NCBI GenBank assembly: GCA_002254405.1
Contig: NJDH01000012.1
Location: 1 to 16,718, forward strand
DNA: 16,718 nt
DNA from: Candidatus Altarchaeales archaeon ex4484_96
Lineage (GTDB): Archaea; Altiarchaeota; Altiarchaeia; IMC4; QMZM01
Reading direction: 5' to 3'
Below the pieces are notes generated by a model. The model saw nothing but the letters and a program-made list of their open reading frames with translations, did not search any database and was not told where the DNA came from. The number at the start of each line of letters is the position of its first letter. Position 1 is the first letter of the stretch. Below, piece by piece: positions 7,164 through 14,090 of the stretch. A program made the position numbers and the translations under genes.

Positions 7164-8078
7164 TTATTTTATTACTTCCTCCATCTCTTCCTTACGTTTG
7201 CGTATGATGTTTCTGGATGCTCCGGGGATGCTTTTTATTTTTTTGGGTATTTTAGGGTCGTTGGTTTTCTCTCCTGCGATGTAGAGGGCTGCTGCTGCGA
7301 CGCTGATGGGGACTCTGCCGGTGGCCAGTCCCTTATCTTCCACGTCTTTTATTATCTGGTAGGATTCGGCTATGGTCTTTCCTGAGACATCAAGCTTGGA
7401 GGCGAGTCTTGAGACATAGTCTGCGGGCTTGTTTATCGGGACCTCTACCTCGATGTTTTGCCTTATTTTCTTATAGCATTTGCCGATTTTTTTCTTGCTT
7501 ACCCCGGAAACCTCTTCAAGCTCTTCGAGTATTATGGGGGATTGATGCTGTCTTGATATTATGTATATGACTGCCGCTACCATGCCCTCTATTGAGCGCC
7601 CCTTGACCACGCCTTTTTTCGCGCATTTACGGTATAGTCGTGCTATCTCCTCTTTCATGTTCTTGGGGAGATTAAGATAAGAGCACATCCTGTCTATTTC
7701 CGGCAGAGCCACCGAGAGGTTTCTCTGCAGCGAAGTAGCCATCCTGCTTCTTTTCTGCCATTTTCTCATCCTATAAAGGCTTGCTTTGCGCTCAACGGGC
7801 ACGACCCTGCCTTTGATGTCCCTATCGTATCGGTCTATCTCTGTTGTCAGTCCCTTGCTCAGCTTCCAGTCCCTAAGAAGGCTGCCTGTTCGGCTTCTCT
7901 TGTAGGAGTCTTCGGTGTCGAAGGCCCTCCACTCGGGGCCGAAGTCAAAGACTGTATTCTCCAGTATAAGGCCGCATTTAGCGCAGTACACCTCACCTCT
8001 CCTGTAGTCTTTTATCTTCTTGGAGTGCTCGCATGTTTTTCGCGCTTCATCCTCTCTGGTTTTTGTTGCTGTGTTCAT
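7164..8078 (-). CDS. tfb: Transcription initiation factor B (TFB/TFIIB)
   Basis: This 304-residue protein has the full TFB layout. An N-terminal zinc ribbon (about 13-38) is followed by GPEWRAF (47-53), the B-reader/B-linker region with KGLTTEIDRYDRDIKGR (75-91) and LYRMRKWQKRSR (101-112). Two cyclin folds follow (about 113-210 and 211-304), the second with GRVPISVAAAALYIAGE. TFB bridges TBP on TATA DNA to RNA polymerase. The zinc ribbon is odd. The second pair is intact (C32, C35) and C16 aligns with the second cysteine of the first pair, but the first cysteine is replaced by R13, and H18 is the only nearby alternative ligand. The gene has a good TATA box and lies behind pyrG on the same strand, with 183 bp between. 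Whether it is the only TFB of the genome cannot be told here. Confidence 0.95.
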   Translation of the reverse strand: MNTATKTREDEARKTCEHSKKIKDYRRGEVYCAKCGLILENTVFDFGPEWRAFDTEDSYKRSRTGSLLRDWKLSKGLTTEIDRYDRDIKGRVVPVERKASLYRMRKWQKRSRMATSLQRNLSVALPEIDRMCSYLNLPKNMKEEIARLYRKCAKKGVVKGRSIEGMVAAVIYIISRQHQSPIILEELEEVSGVSKKKIGKCYKKIRQNIEVEVPINKPADYVSRLASKLDVSGKTIAESYQIIKDVEDKGLATGRVPISVAAAALYIAGEKTNDPKIPKKIKSIPGASRNIIRKRKEEMEEVIK

Positions 8079-8102
8079 GTGATGGTGGTTTCTTTAATTT
8101 GG

Positions 8103-8111
8103 TTTTATAAA
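8103..8111 (-). promoter_or_regulatory. TATA box of tfb
   Basis: On the minus strand TTTATAAAA lies 25-33 nt before the ATG at 8078. Transcription would start within a few bases of the start codon. No Shine-Dalgarno sequence precedes the ATG. Confidence 0.6.
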
Positions 8112-8143
8112 CGCTTAGAAGCGAATAATCTATTCCCGGCTTA

Positions 8144-8199
8144 CTGGGTAGGTAAACATATTGTTCATCATATATAATAAGTTTTTCTTTTCCTACCAG
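8144..8199. repeat. Imperfect inverted repeat between pyrG and tfb
   Basis: CTGGGTAGGTAAA (8144-8156) can pair with TTTTCCTACCAG (8188-8199), giving about 11 base pairs with one bulge and one mismatch around an AT-rich loop of about 31 bases. It could be a structure in the pyrG 3' untranslated RNA or a distal operator upstream of the tfb promoter. The rest of the 8079-8261 gap is AT-rich spacer (for example 8213-8243). Confidence 0.35.
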
Positions 8200-8247
8200 C
8201 AAATAATTATCGTGTTGATTATATATATTATATTATATCGATTAATC

Positions 8248-8261
8248 AAATAAAAAACAAA
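8248..8261 (-). terminator. T-tract terminator of pyrG
   Basis: Reading on the minus strand directly after the pyrG stop, the sequence is TTTGTTTTTTATTT. A run of this kind without a strong hairpin is typical of archaeal intrinsic termination. Confidence 0.55.
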
Positions 8262-9836
8262 TCATGAAATAACCTCCTTCCTTTTCAGCGCAGCCCTAAC
8301 CAATCCAACAAAAAGAGGAGCAGGCCGCTCAAGCCTGGACTTGAACTCGGGATGAAACTGTGACGCGATAAAAAACGGGTGATCAGGCAACTCAATAATC
8401 TCCACAAGATTCCTCTCAGGGTAAACACCAGAGAAAACCAGGCCGTTCTCCTCAAGCATCCTAATATAGTTGGGGTTAACCTCCCAGCGGTGGCGGTGGC
8501 GCTCTTTCACCCTATCGTTTTCATAAAGCCTGTATGCTAACGTACCCTTCTCTATCTTGCAGGGATAAGCCCCTAAACGCATGGTACCCCCCATCTCGTC
8601 GATGTTTTTCTGGTCGGGAATCAAATCCACAACAGGGTGCTGTGTTTTAGGGTCAACTTCGGTGCTGTTTGCCTTATCCAACCCGCAGACGTTTCTCGCG
8701 TACTCAACAACAGCGCACTGCAGACCATAGCATATGCCCAGAAAGGGTATTTTACCCTCTCTCGCGTATCTTATTGAGTTAATCTTGCCCTCAAACCCCC
8801 TGGAGCCAAATCCTCCGGGAACAAGTATGCCATCGAATGCGTATAGGTCTTCCGGGCTTAAATCATCTGATTCAACCCACTTAATGTTCACCTTACATGA
8901 GTTTATCATACCAGCATGCTTGAAGGCCTCCTTTATGCTGAGGTAGGCGTCAACCAATCCCGTGTATTTCCCGACTATGGCTATGGAAACCTCATGCTTG
9001 TATTCATGCATCTTTTTAACGATGCTCTCATATTTGAACGTATAGGTGGGTTTCCGATCTAAATTCAGTTTCTTGATTATTTTATTGCTTAAATCCTGCT
9101 TCTCCAGTATCATCGGCAGACCATATATGTCATCGATATCCGGGTTGCTTAAAACATCATCGGGTTGCACGCCGCAGAAGAGAGCTATTTTCTTTTTGGT
9201 GCTTTCGGTTAGCTCATTCTCACATCTGCCGATTATTATCCTGGGCTGCACCCCCAACCTAAGAAGCTCTTTAATTGAGTGCTGTGTGGGCTTGGTTTTC
9301 TGCTCCCCTGATAATATGACCGGGATATAAGATAAGTGTATGAACAGGAAATCACCTGTCTGCTGGGCCAGCTGTCTTAGGCCCTCGATAAAAACAGCGT
9401 TCTCCATGTCCCCTATTGTCCCGCCCACCTCGATTAAAACAACATCGTTTTTGAACGTGCGAATCCTTTTTTTTATTTCATCTGTTATGTGAGGTATTAT
9501 TTGCACGGTTTTGCCGAGGTACTCTCCTTTTCTTTCTTTTTCTATTACTCTACGGTAGACCATCCCGGTGGTCATATTTGATTTCCCGCTTAGGTCGGTG
9601 TTCAAAAAACGCTCATAGTGCCCGAGGTCAAGGTCTGTTTCGCTGCCGTCGTCGAGAACGTATACTTCACCATGCTCGTAGGGGTTCATGGTGCCTGGGT
9701 CTACGTTAACGTATCCGTCTATCTTTAGGGGGGCTATATCATAGCCTTTGTCTTTGAGTATGCGCCCTATGGAAGCGGCCGTAACTCCCTTACCAAGCCC
9801 GGATAATACCCCACCTGTTACTACAATATACTTCAT
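8262..9836 (-). CDS. pyrG: CTP synthase
   Basis: This 524-residue protein makes CTP from UTP, ATP and glutamine. The N-terminal synthetase domain begins MKYIVVTGGVLSGLGKG (P-loop 12-17) and includes NVDPGTMNPYEHGEV (44-58), DDGSETDLDLGHYERF (62-77), VEIGG-like IEVGGTIGDME (135-145) and KTKPTQHS (180-187). The C-terminal class I glutaminase domain (about 283-520) has the nucleophile C369 in GICYGLQ, the oxyanion segment LVPGGFGSRG (338-347) and the H495/E497 pair in FHPEF. The length is near the lower end of the usual 525-550. Small deviations are Gly for Pro in the KxDPYxNVD stretch and Tyr-Gly-Leu for the common Leu-Gly-Met after the catalytic Cys. Neither should abolish activity. The gene is transcribed alone, divergent from the surface-protein cluster. 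Confidence 0.98.
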   Translation of the reverse strand: MKYIVVTGGVLSGLGKGVTAASIGRILKDKGYDIAPLKIDGYVNVDPGTMNPYEHGEVYVLDDGSETDLDLGHYERFLNTDLSGKSNMTTGMVYRRVIEKERKGEYLGKTVQIIPHITDEIKKRIRTFKNDVVLIEVGGTIGDMENAVFIEGLRQLAQQTGDFLFIHLSYIPVILSGEQKTKPTQHSIKELLRLGVQPRIIIGRCENELTESTKKKIALFCGVQPDDVLSNPDIDDIYGLPMILEKQDLSNKIIKKLNLDRKPTYTFKYESIVKKMHEYKHEVSIAIVGKYTGLVDAYLSIKEAFKHAGMINSCKVNIKWVESDDLSPEDLYAFDGILVPGGFGSRGFEGKINSIRYAREGKIPFLGICYGLQCAVVEYARNVCGLDKANSTEVDPKTQHPVVDLIPDQKNIDEMGGTMRLGAYPCKIEKGTLAYRLYENDRVKERHRHRWEVNPNYIRMLEENGLVFSGVYPERNLVEIIELPDHPFFIASQFHPEFKSRLERPAPLFVGLVRAALKRKEVIS

Positions 9837-9850
9837 CTTTTCAATACTTG

Positions 9851-9875
9851 ATATATAAGATAGCGTTGTTTAAAA
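9851..9875 (-). promoter_or_regulatory. Promoter region of pyrG
   Basis: On the minus strand there are two AT boxes: TTTTAAA at 33-39 nt and CTTATATAT at 15-23 nt before the ATG at 9836. The first is at a usable distance for a short leader. The second looks more TATA-like but is too close for the ATG to be translated unless a downstream start is used. I cannot choose between them. Confidence 0.3.
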
Positions 9876-9902
9876 GTCATCTGAAACCATAGAATCTATA
9901 AC

Positions 9903-9915
9903 GGATTTATAATCC
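9903..9915 (+). promoter_or_regulatory. TATA box within an inverted repeat, first hairpin-protein gene
   Basis: GGATTTATAATCC is a 5-bp inverted repeat (GGATT/AATCC, 3-nt centre) enclosing the TATA-like TTTATAAT (9906-9913), which lies 22-29 nt before the ATG at 9935. The arrangement would suit an operator that blocks TBP access. Confidence 0.4.
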
Positions 9916-9934
9916 AAAGACGGAATTCATAACA

Positions 9935-12085
9935 ATGAAATCCAAAACAATCATACTATTATTCATCCTCGTGTATGCATCTGCTTTTGTTATTGCACCA
10001 TATGATACATACGAGTGCTGGTGTTATGATAATGGATTGTCCGGCATCGGCTCGACTCTGGAAATCAGGATGGAAAACTGCGGACGCGCCTGCGGGGGAT
10101 TGACCTACTGCCCCACGCTTGAGTATATGGACTGCGTTACCTGCTGTGACGTCTACTGTAGTTTCTCAGGTCTTGAGGAGGGAATACCATTAGATTCGTG
10201 CATAGATTCATGCCATAAAACATGTTACTCCAAGAACATGCTTGTTGAAATATATGAGGCAATCAAGTACATCATCATATTCATCGCCGCCATGATGTTT
10301 GCGGTCTGTGCCATCTGGTTCATCCTATCGGATAAACCCGAGTCCCGGGATAAGGCTAAAGGCTGCATGATTTATGCAATTATTGGATTGATTGTGGTGG
10401 GTTTGGCGATTCCGCTCGTTCAATTAATCTATGAGATAACCCTCCCCACCGACGTGGGGCCAGGGTACTCGTGTGCCTCACTCATAGGGGATGCGATAAT
10501 AAGCTGCTATGATGCTGGGATGAATGGTGTGAGTGTTTTCATCTACCCCTGCCGGAATGTTGACGTATCAAACTGTGTGGGCTCGGCTACAAGAGATGAT
10601 GTGATAGACTACATCGATTCAAAAGGCAGAAAAGACATAACCGGCACGCTTACGGCCAGCGCCAGCAAAATAATCTGGTCTGCGGGAACGATAACCTCGG
10701 ACATGGGTTCTGTCTGCCTGAAAGACCATGGCACCTTCGAGGGGGATCCCATGGCCACGAATTACGGGGTTGAGGTTGAAGTGCTTCCAACCTCAAGCGA
10801 TAAGGACTGCCGCTCAAAGCAGCAGATTGACATGCTGGGATACAGGGTCAAGGATTGCTGGCAAATCGGTGAGAGCATGGGCGGAGCTGATGATGTATTC
10901 TGCCCGCCTCTGATAGCTGAATCCGAGTTAAGCAGCTGGCCCGCTGATGTGGGCGTTACCGTGACCAGCGTATACAATTATCTGCGTTTCAACGGCGAAG
11001 AGGATGTTTCAGTTGACTTCAAAAGCGGGGAGGTGGGAAGCGGATTCGGCGACAGCGCATGCATATACTATGATACGTCGTTTGTTAATGAGGTTTTTGT
11101 CTTGAAATCCAGCGAGGAACCAATCTGCAGCGCCCAGGGACTGGGTCCCGAGGTCGAGCTTATCGCAAAAGCGGCAAGGGACTGCTGGGACAGTCAGTAT
11201 GGAGCGGATACCGTATGCCCGAAGATAGATATCAGCGGCTGGGACGCTTCTGTTAGCGTAACCCAGCAAAACGTTGAGGATTATCTTGAGCAGATACTGG
11301 GTAGGGATGATGTAGCGGATAAGCTGGATTTCAAATCCGGTTCGCTTTCAAGTTCTTGGGGTAGTGACCTGGTGTGCATCAAGTATGATACAACGATGGT
11401 GGATGAGGTTTTTGTTTCCAAAACCAGCGACGACGGCTTATGCAGCACAGCGGATATCGGGGGGAAAATACTTACGGTGGCTCAGAATGAGCTGCACATG
11501 GACGGAAGCGACCTTGGTTACATCAAGCTTAATGTGTTGTTCGAAAACGACGACACCATCGACGGCGAATACCGGCTTTATCTCTACAGCAAGGAAGGGG
11601 TTGAACTCGACGAGGAACCTGATTTCAGCTGGAGTAATTTATTCGCCGGCGCACAGGATACCATAGAGTTAACCGGGGTTTTCTCAGCCAATACAGGGGG
11701 TTACTACATACGCCTGAAGGAAGAAAACGGTGAAGTAATCAAGGACACATACACCCATGACTTCACCGGAGCGAGCTCACAGGTTGTTATAGACATGGCA
11801 TACCAGATTATGAACTGCTGGGATACCAGCTACACGAGCACTGTGGATGTTCCATGTGCTGAGGTGGATACCGCATCCTGGGAGGAGGGTTTGATGTTTG
11901 ATGAAGTAGACCTAAAAAAGTATTTCATAGCTTGCACCACCTGCGGGGACCCAGCCGGGCCACAAGACGACTGGAATAATATATTCGAGGTTATACCTGT
12001 AGGGGACTACTTAAAGAAGGACTATAGTAAAATAGAAATCGTCTATGACTCCACGCTCAAGGAGGTGCATGTGTTTGGTTCATGA
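9935..12085 (+). CDS. Exported Cys-rich two-TM protein with four CWD-type extracellular modules (paralogue 1)
   Basis: This 716-residue protein is not a member of a family I can name. It has a signal peptide (1-21), a Cys-rich module (28-98) and two hydrophobic helices (about 106-131 and 144-167) flanking a basic loop (DKPESRDKAKG). A long extracellular part follows. That part holds four related modules (about 180-285, 300-400, 408-505, 614-716). Each has an early Cys-Trp/Tyr-x motif (SCYD, DCWQ, DCWD, NCWD), a second Cys 12-15 residues on, and a late strand of the type C-I-x-YD-T-x-x-x-x-EVFV. A beta-sandwich-like segment (510-610) is inserted before the last. Positive charges between the helices predict that both flanking parts are outside. 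It heads the four-gene export cluster. The topology recalls VirB2/TrbC-type pilin hairpins, but no pilin identity is shown. Confidence 0.8.
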   Translation: MKSKTIILLFILVYASAFVIAPYDTYECWCYDNGLSGIGSTLEIRMENCGRACGGLTYCPTLEYMDCVTCCDVYCSFSGLEEGIPLDSCIDSCHKTCYSKNMLVEIYEAIKYIIIFIAAMMFAVCAIWFILSDKPESRDKAKGCMIYAIIGLIVVGLAIPLVQLIYEITLPTDVGPGYSCASLIGDAIISCYDAGMNGVSVFIYPCRNVDVSNCVGSATRDDVIDYIDSKGRKDITGTLTASASKIIWSAGTITSDMGSVCLKDHGTFEGDPMATNYGVEVEVLPTSSDKDCRSKQQIDMLGYRVKDCWQIGESMGGADDVFCPPLIAESELSSWPADVGVTVTSVYNYLRFNGEEDVSVDFKSGEVGSGFGDSACIYYDTSFVNEVFVLKSSEEPICSAQGLGPEVELIAKAARDCWDSQYGADTVCPKIDISGWDASVSVTQQNVEDYLEQILGRDDVADKLDFKSGSLSSSWGSDLVCIKYDTTMVDEVFVSKTSDDGLCSTADIGGKILTVAQNELHMDGSDLGYIKLNVLFENDDTIDGEYRLYLYSKEGVELDEEPDFSWSNLFAGAQDTIELTGVFSANTGGYYIRLKEENGEVIKDTYTHDFTGASSQVVIDMAYQIMNCWDTSYTSTVDVPCAEVDTASWEEGLMFDEVDLKKYFIACTTCGDPAGPQDDWNNIFEVIPVGDYLKKDYSKIEIVYDSTLKEVHVFGS
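10472..12082 (+). repeat. Four-copy protein module array in paralogue 1
   Basis: Approximate copies are at 10472-10789, 10832-11134, 11156-11449 and 11774-12082. Copies two and three are clearest. Both have DCW, then VxVT at the start of a helix ending in NYL or DYL, then DFKSG, a Gly/Ser turn and YDT...EVFV. Copies one and four are diverged. DNA identity is low except for short strings such as gatgaggtttttgt/aatgaggtttttgt, so the duplication is old. Confidence 0.65.
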
Positions 12086-12091
12086 AGCGGT

Positions 12092-12100
12092 GATATATAA
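12092..12100 (+). promoter_or_regulatory. TATA box of paralogue 2
   Basis: GATATATAA lies 23-31 nt before the ATG at 12123, just after the stop of paralogue 1. It sits inside an imperfect inverted repeat, AGCG (12086-12089) with ATCGCT (12100-12105). A leaderless start at 12123 fits this distance. Confidence 0.5.
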
Positions 12101-12122
12101 TCGCTGTTAACGTAATACTCTA

Positions 12123-14045
12123 ATGAGGATGGGGTGGATGATTAAAAAAAAGAGGATTTTGTTGGTTTTACTGCTGCTGGCTTCTCTCGCAGGCTCACAG
12201 CAGTTCCTGGACATATTCGATATGGGGGAACCCCAGATAGCCGCACCCATCCATTGCAGCACCGAATGCAGCAATTACCCCACAGAAGACCACATGATAT
12301 ATCATGCCGGGAACACCCTTGAAGAATGCCTGTACACGATATCCAGGGCATGCGGGACCTATGCGACATGCGGGATGGATGGGGAAGAATGCACCTCCTG
12401 CTGCAGCGAATACTGTGATGGAGCAGGCATAAACGGGTATCTAAGCGGATTACCCTCTCCTTTGCCCGCCGAGATGAGCAAGATTATGAGTAAATGTCGG
12501 GAATCCTGCACCCGCACATGCGAGAAAAACCTGGTGGTATACGAGCTGCGCAGTTTCTTCATCAACACGGTCATAATTATTGCAGCGATTTTTTTCGTTT
12601 TATGCGGCATCAGGTTTATTCTATCAAACGACCCCTCAACCAGGAACTCATCTAAAAACTGCATGATTATGGTCTTAGCTGGGTTGATTATTATGGGGCT
12701 GGCGATTGCCTCAGTTGACTTATTTTATCAGCCCACCGAGGAGACGGTTAAGGTCGTGCCATATATTGATTTGCTTGAGGCAAGCATAGATGATGGCGTA
12801 CTGGCTTTCACATACCGGGACGACTGGCTTCCAACACATGACGTCAAATTATACATTAAACATGAAGCCCCTTTCCCCCTGGAATCCTGCAAGACAGAGG
12901 ATACAGTTGATGTAGGTGACATGCAGATAGGGCAGCAGGGGAAATACTCTGTTGGGGGGTGGTGTTTTGAGTGCCAGGATTTTATAATCGATTTCACGGC
13001 AAGCGAGGGCTCATGGGTTTATAGCATAACATGCAGCGGGGCTAAAAGCAAGTGCCGAATAACCAAAATGCAGGTTACATTAAGCTCAGCATTCAAGGAC
13101 GACCTTTACATTGATTTCACTGATTTCAAGTGGGACCCCACTTATGTGTCAATAGATATCATTGTCACAGGAGTCGGCGGGTGCACGGATGACGTGAAAT
13201 GGAGCTACCAGGATAACTGCGTTGGGGATTTCACCCCCGTAAGCTGCGGTGAAGGCCAGAGCGTGTCATTGACGGCCCCGGGTTTTCTGGATGATAAAAA
13301 ATGCACTTCAAGTGATTTCCCGAAAACACCCGGGACACACTGCGTCAGGGTTGAATGGTGCGATCATGTTGAGATTTTCCGCTACACCCCCGAGGTAGAC
13401 TGCTCGGCTTACGGGACGTATGAGGAATGCGAGCAGGATTATGGAGTATGCTATTGGGTGGGGGATCCCACCACAACCGAAGGGCCATGCCTGCCCTGCT
13501 CTGAAATAGATGACTGCGAGGATTACCCTACCTCCTATCCCGAGGATGAATGGAAATATGATGGAAGAATATGCCCCTTATGCAACAGAAACCCCTGCCT
13601 TTTCAAGGGCGGATGCGTTATCACCATAGATTACTCGGTCATAAACGCAGACTACCAGTACTGTATTGAGCACGGTTATGCTTATCTAAAAAACTTCAAC
13701 CTGGTGTATTCATGCTCTAACTGCGGCGAGGCGATATCGTGTCTTTATCCTTTCCTGGACTCCAAGGGCATAGACGAGTGCGATGATTATGAGGTTCCAT
13801 CCTCCTGTGAATGTAATCCGTGTCTCTGGGTTGAATGCTGGACCGGGGATTACGTGGATATAATCGTGGATTCGAGAAACGGGGTGCCCTCTGCTTCCGG
13901 CAGCACGCTTAGGCTGACATGCGCTGGAGTAACCGTAAACGGCCAGGTGATGGGTGTAGCATCAAACCGCATAACATTTAGGATAACCAGCGCGGATTTA
14001 CATACACTTCAGGATGCGGGCTGTAAAATAAAGATACTCGAATAA
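12123..14045 (+). CDS. Exported Cys-rich two-TM protein (paralogue 2)
   Basis: This 640-residue protein shares the first quarter of its architecture with its neighbours. It has a basic N-terminus and signal peptide (about 1-25) and a Cys-rich module (45-133, with CGTYATC, then CTSCCSEYC). TM1 is at about 145-167 (ending CGIRFIL), a short loop with a Lys-Asn-Cys end follows, and TM2 is at 180-202. The remaining 430 residues are a different ectodomain. It has beta-rich segments at about 210-350, then a Cys-dense region (354-570). That region includes a PSI-like stretch (YEECEQDYGVCYW, 433-445) and CPLCNRNPC, and is followed by a final beta domain. The start is uncertain. ATG 12123 fits the TATA distance, while ATG 12138 (five codons later) is preceded by GAGG at 12125-12128. 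No catalytic motif is recognised, and it is likely membrane-anchored and extracellular. Confidence 0.78.
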   Translation: MRMGWMIKKKRILLVLLLLASLAGSQQFLDIFDMGEPQIAAPIHCSTECSNYPTEDHMIYHAGNTLEECLYTISRACGTYATCGMDGEECTSCCSEYCDGAGINGYLSGLPSPLPAEMSKIMSKCRESCTRTCEKNLVVYELRSFFINTVIIIAAIFFVLCGIRFILSNDPSTRNSSKNCMIMVLAGLIIMGLAIASVDLFYQPTEETVKVVPYIDLLEASIDDGVLAFTYRDDWLPTHDVKLYIKHEAPFPLESCKTEDTVDVGDMQIGQQGKYSVGGWCFECQDFIIDFTASEGSWVYSITCSGAKSKCRITKMQVTLSSAFKDDLYIDFTDFKWDPTYVSIDIIVTGVGGCTDDVKWSYQDNCVGDFTPVSCGEGQSVSLTAPGFLDDKKCTSSDFPKTPGTHCVRVEWCDHVEIFRYTPEVDCSAYGTYEECEQDYGVCYWVGDPTTTEGPCLPCSEIDDCEDYPTSYPEDEWKYDGRICPLCNRNPCLFKGGCVITIDYSVINADYQYCIEHGYAYLKNFNLVYSCSNCGEAISCLYPFLDSKGIDECDDYEVPSSCECNPCLWVECWTGDYVDIIVDSRNGVPSASGSTLRLTCAGVTVNGQVMGVASNRITFRITSADLHTLQDAGCKIKILE

Positions 14046-14059
14046 TCACCTATCTGCGC

Positions 14060-14066
14060 TTTATAT
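14060..14066 (+). promoter_or_regulatory. TATA box of the paralogue 3 / secreted partner operon
   Basis: TTTATAT lies 25-31 nt before the ATG at 14091, in the 45-bp gap after paralogue 2. No ribosome binding site precedes the ATG. A perfect 12-bp palindrome, ATAAATATTTAT (14081-14092), overlaps the start codon. Confidence 0.5.
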
Positions 14067-14090
14067 GTGAGCTCATCCAAATAAATATTT

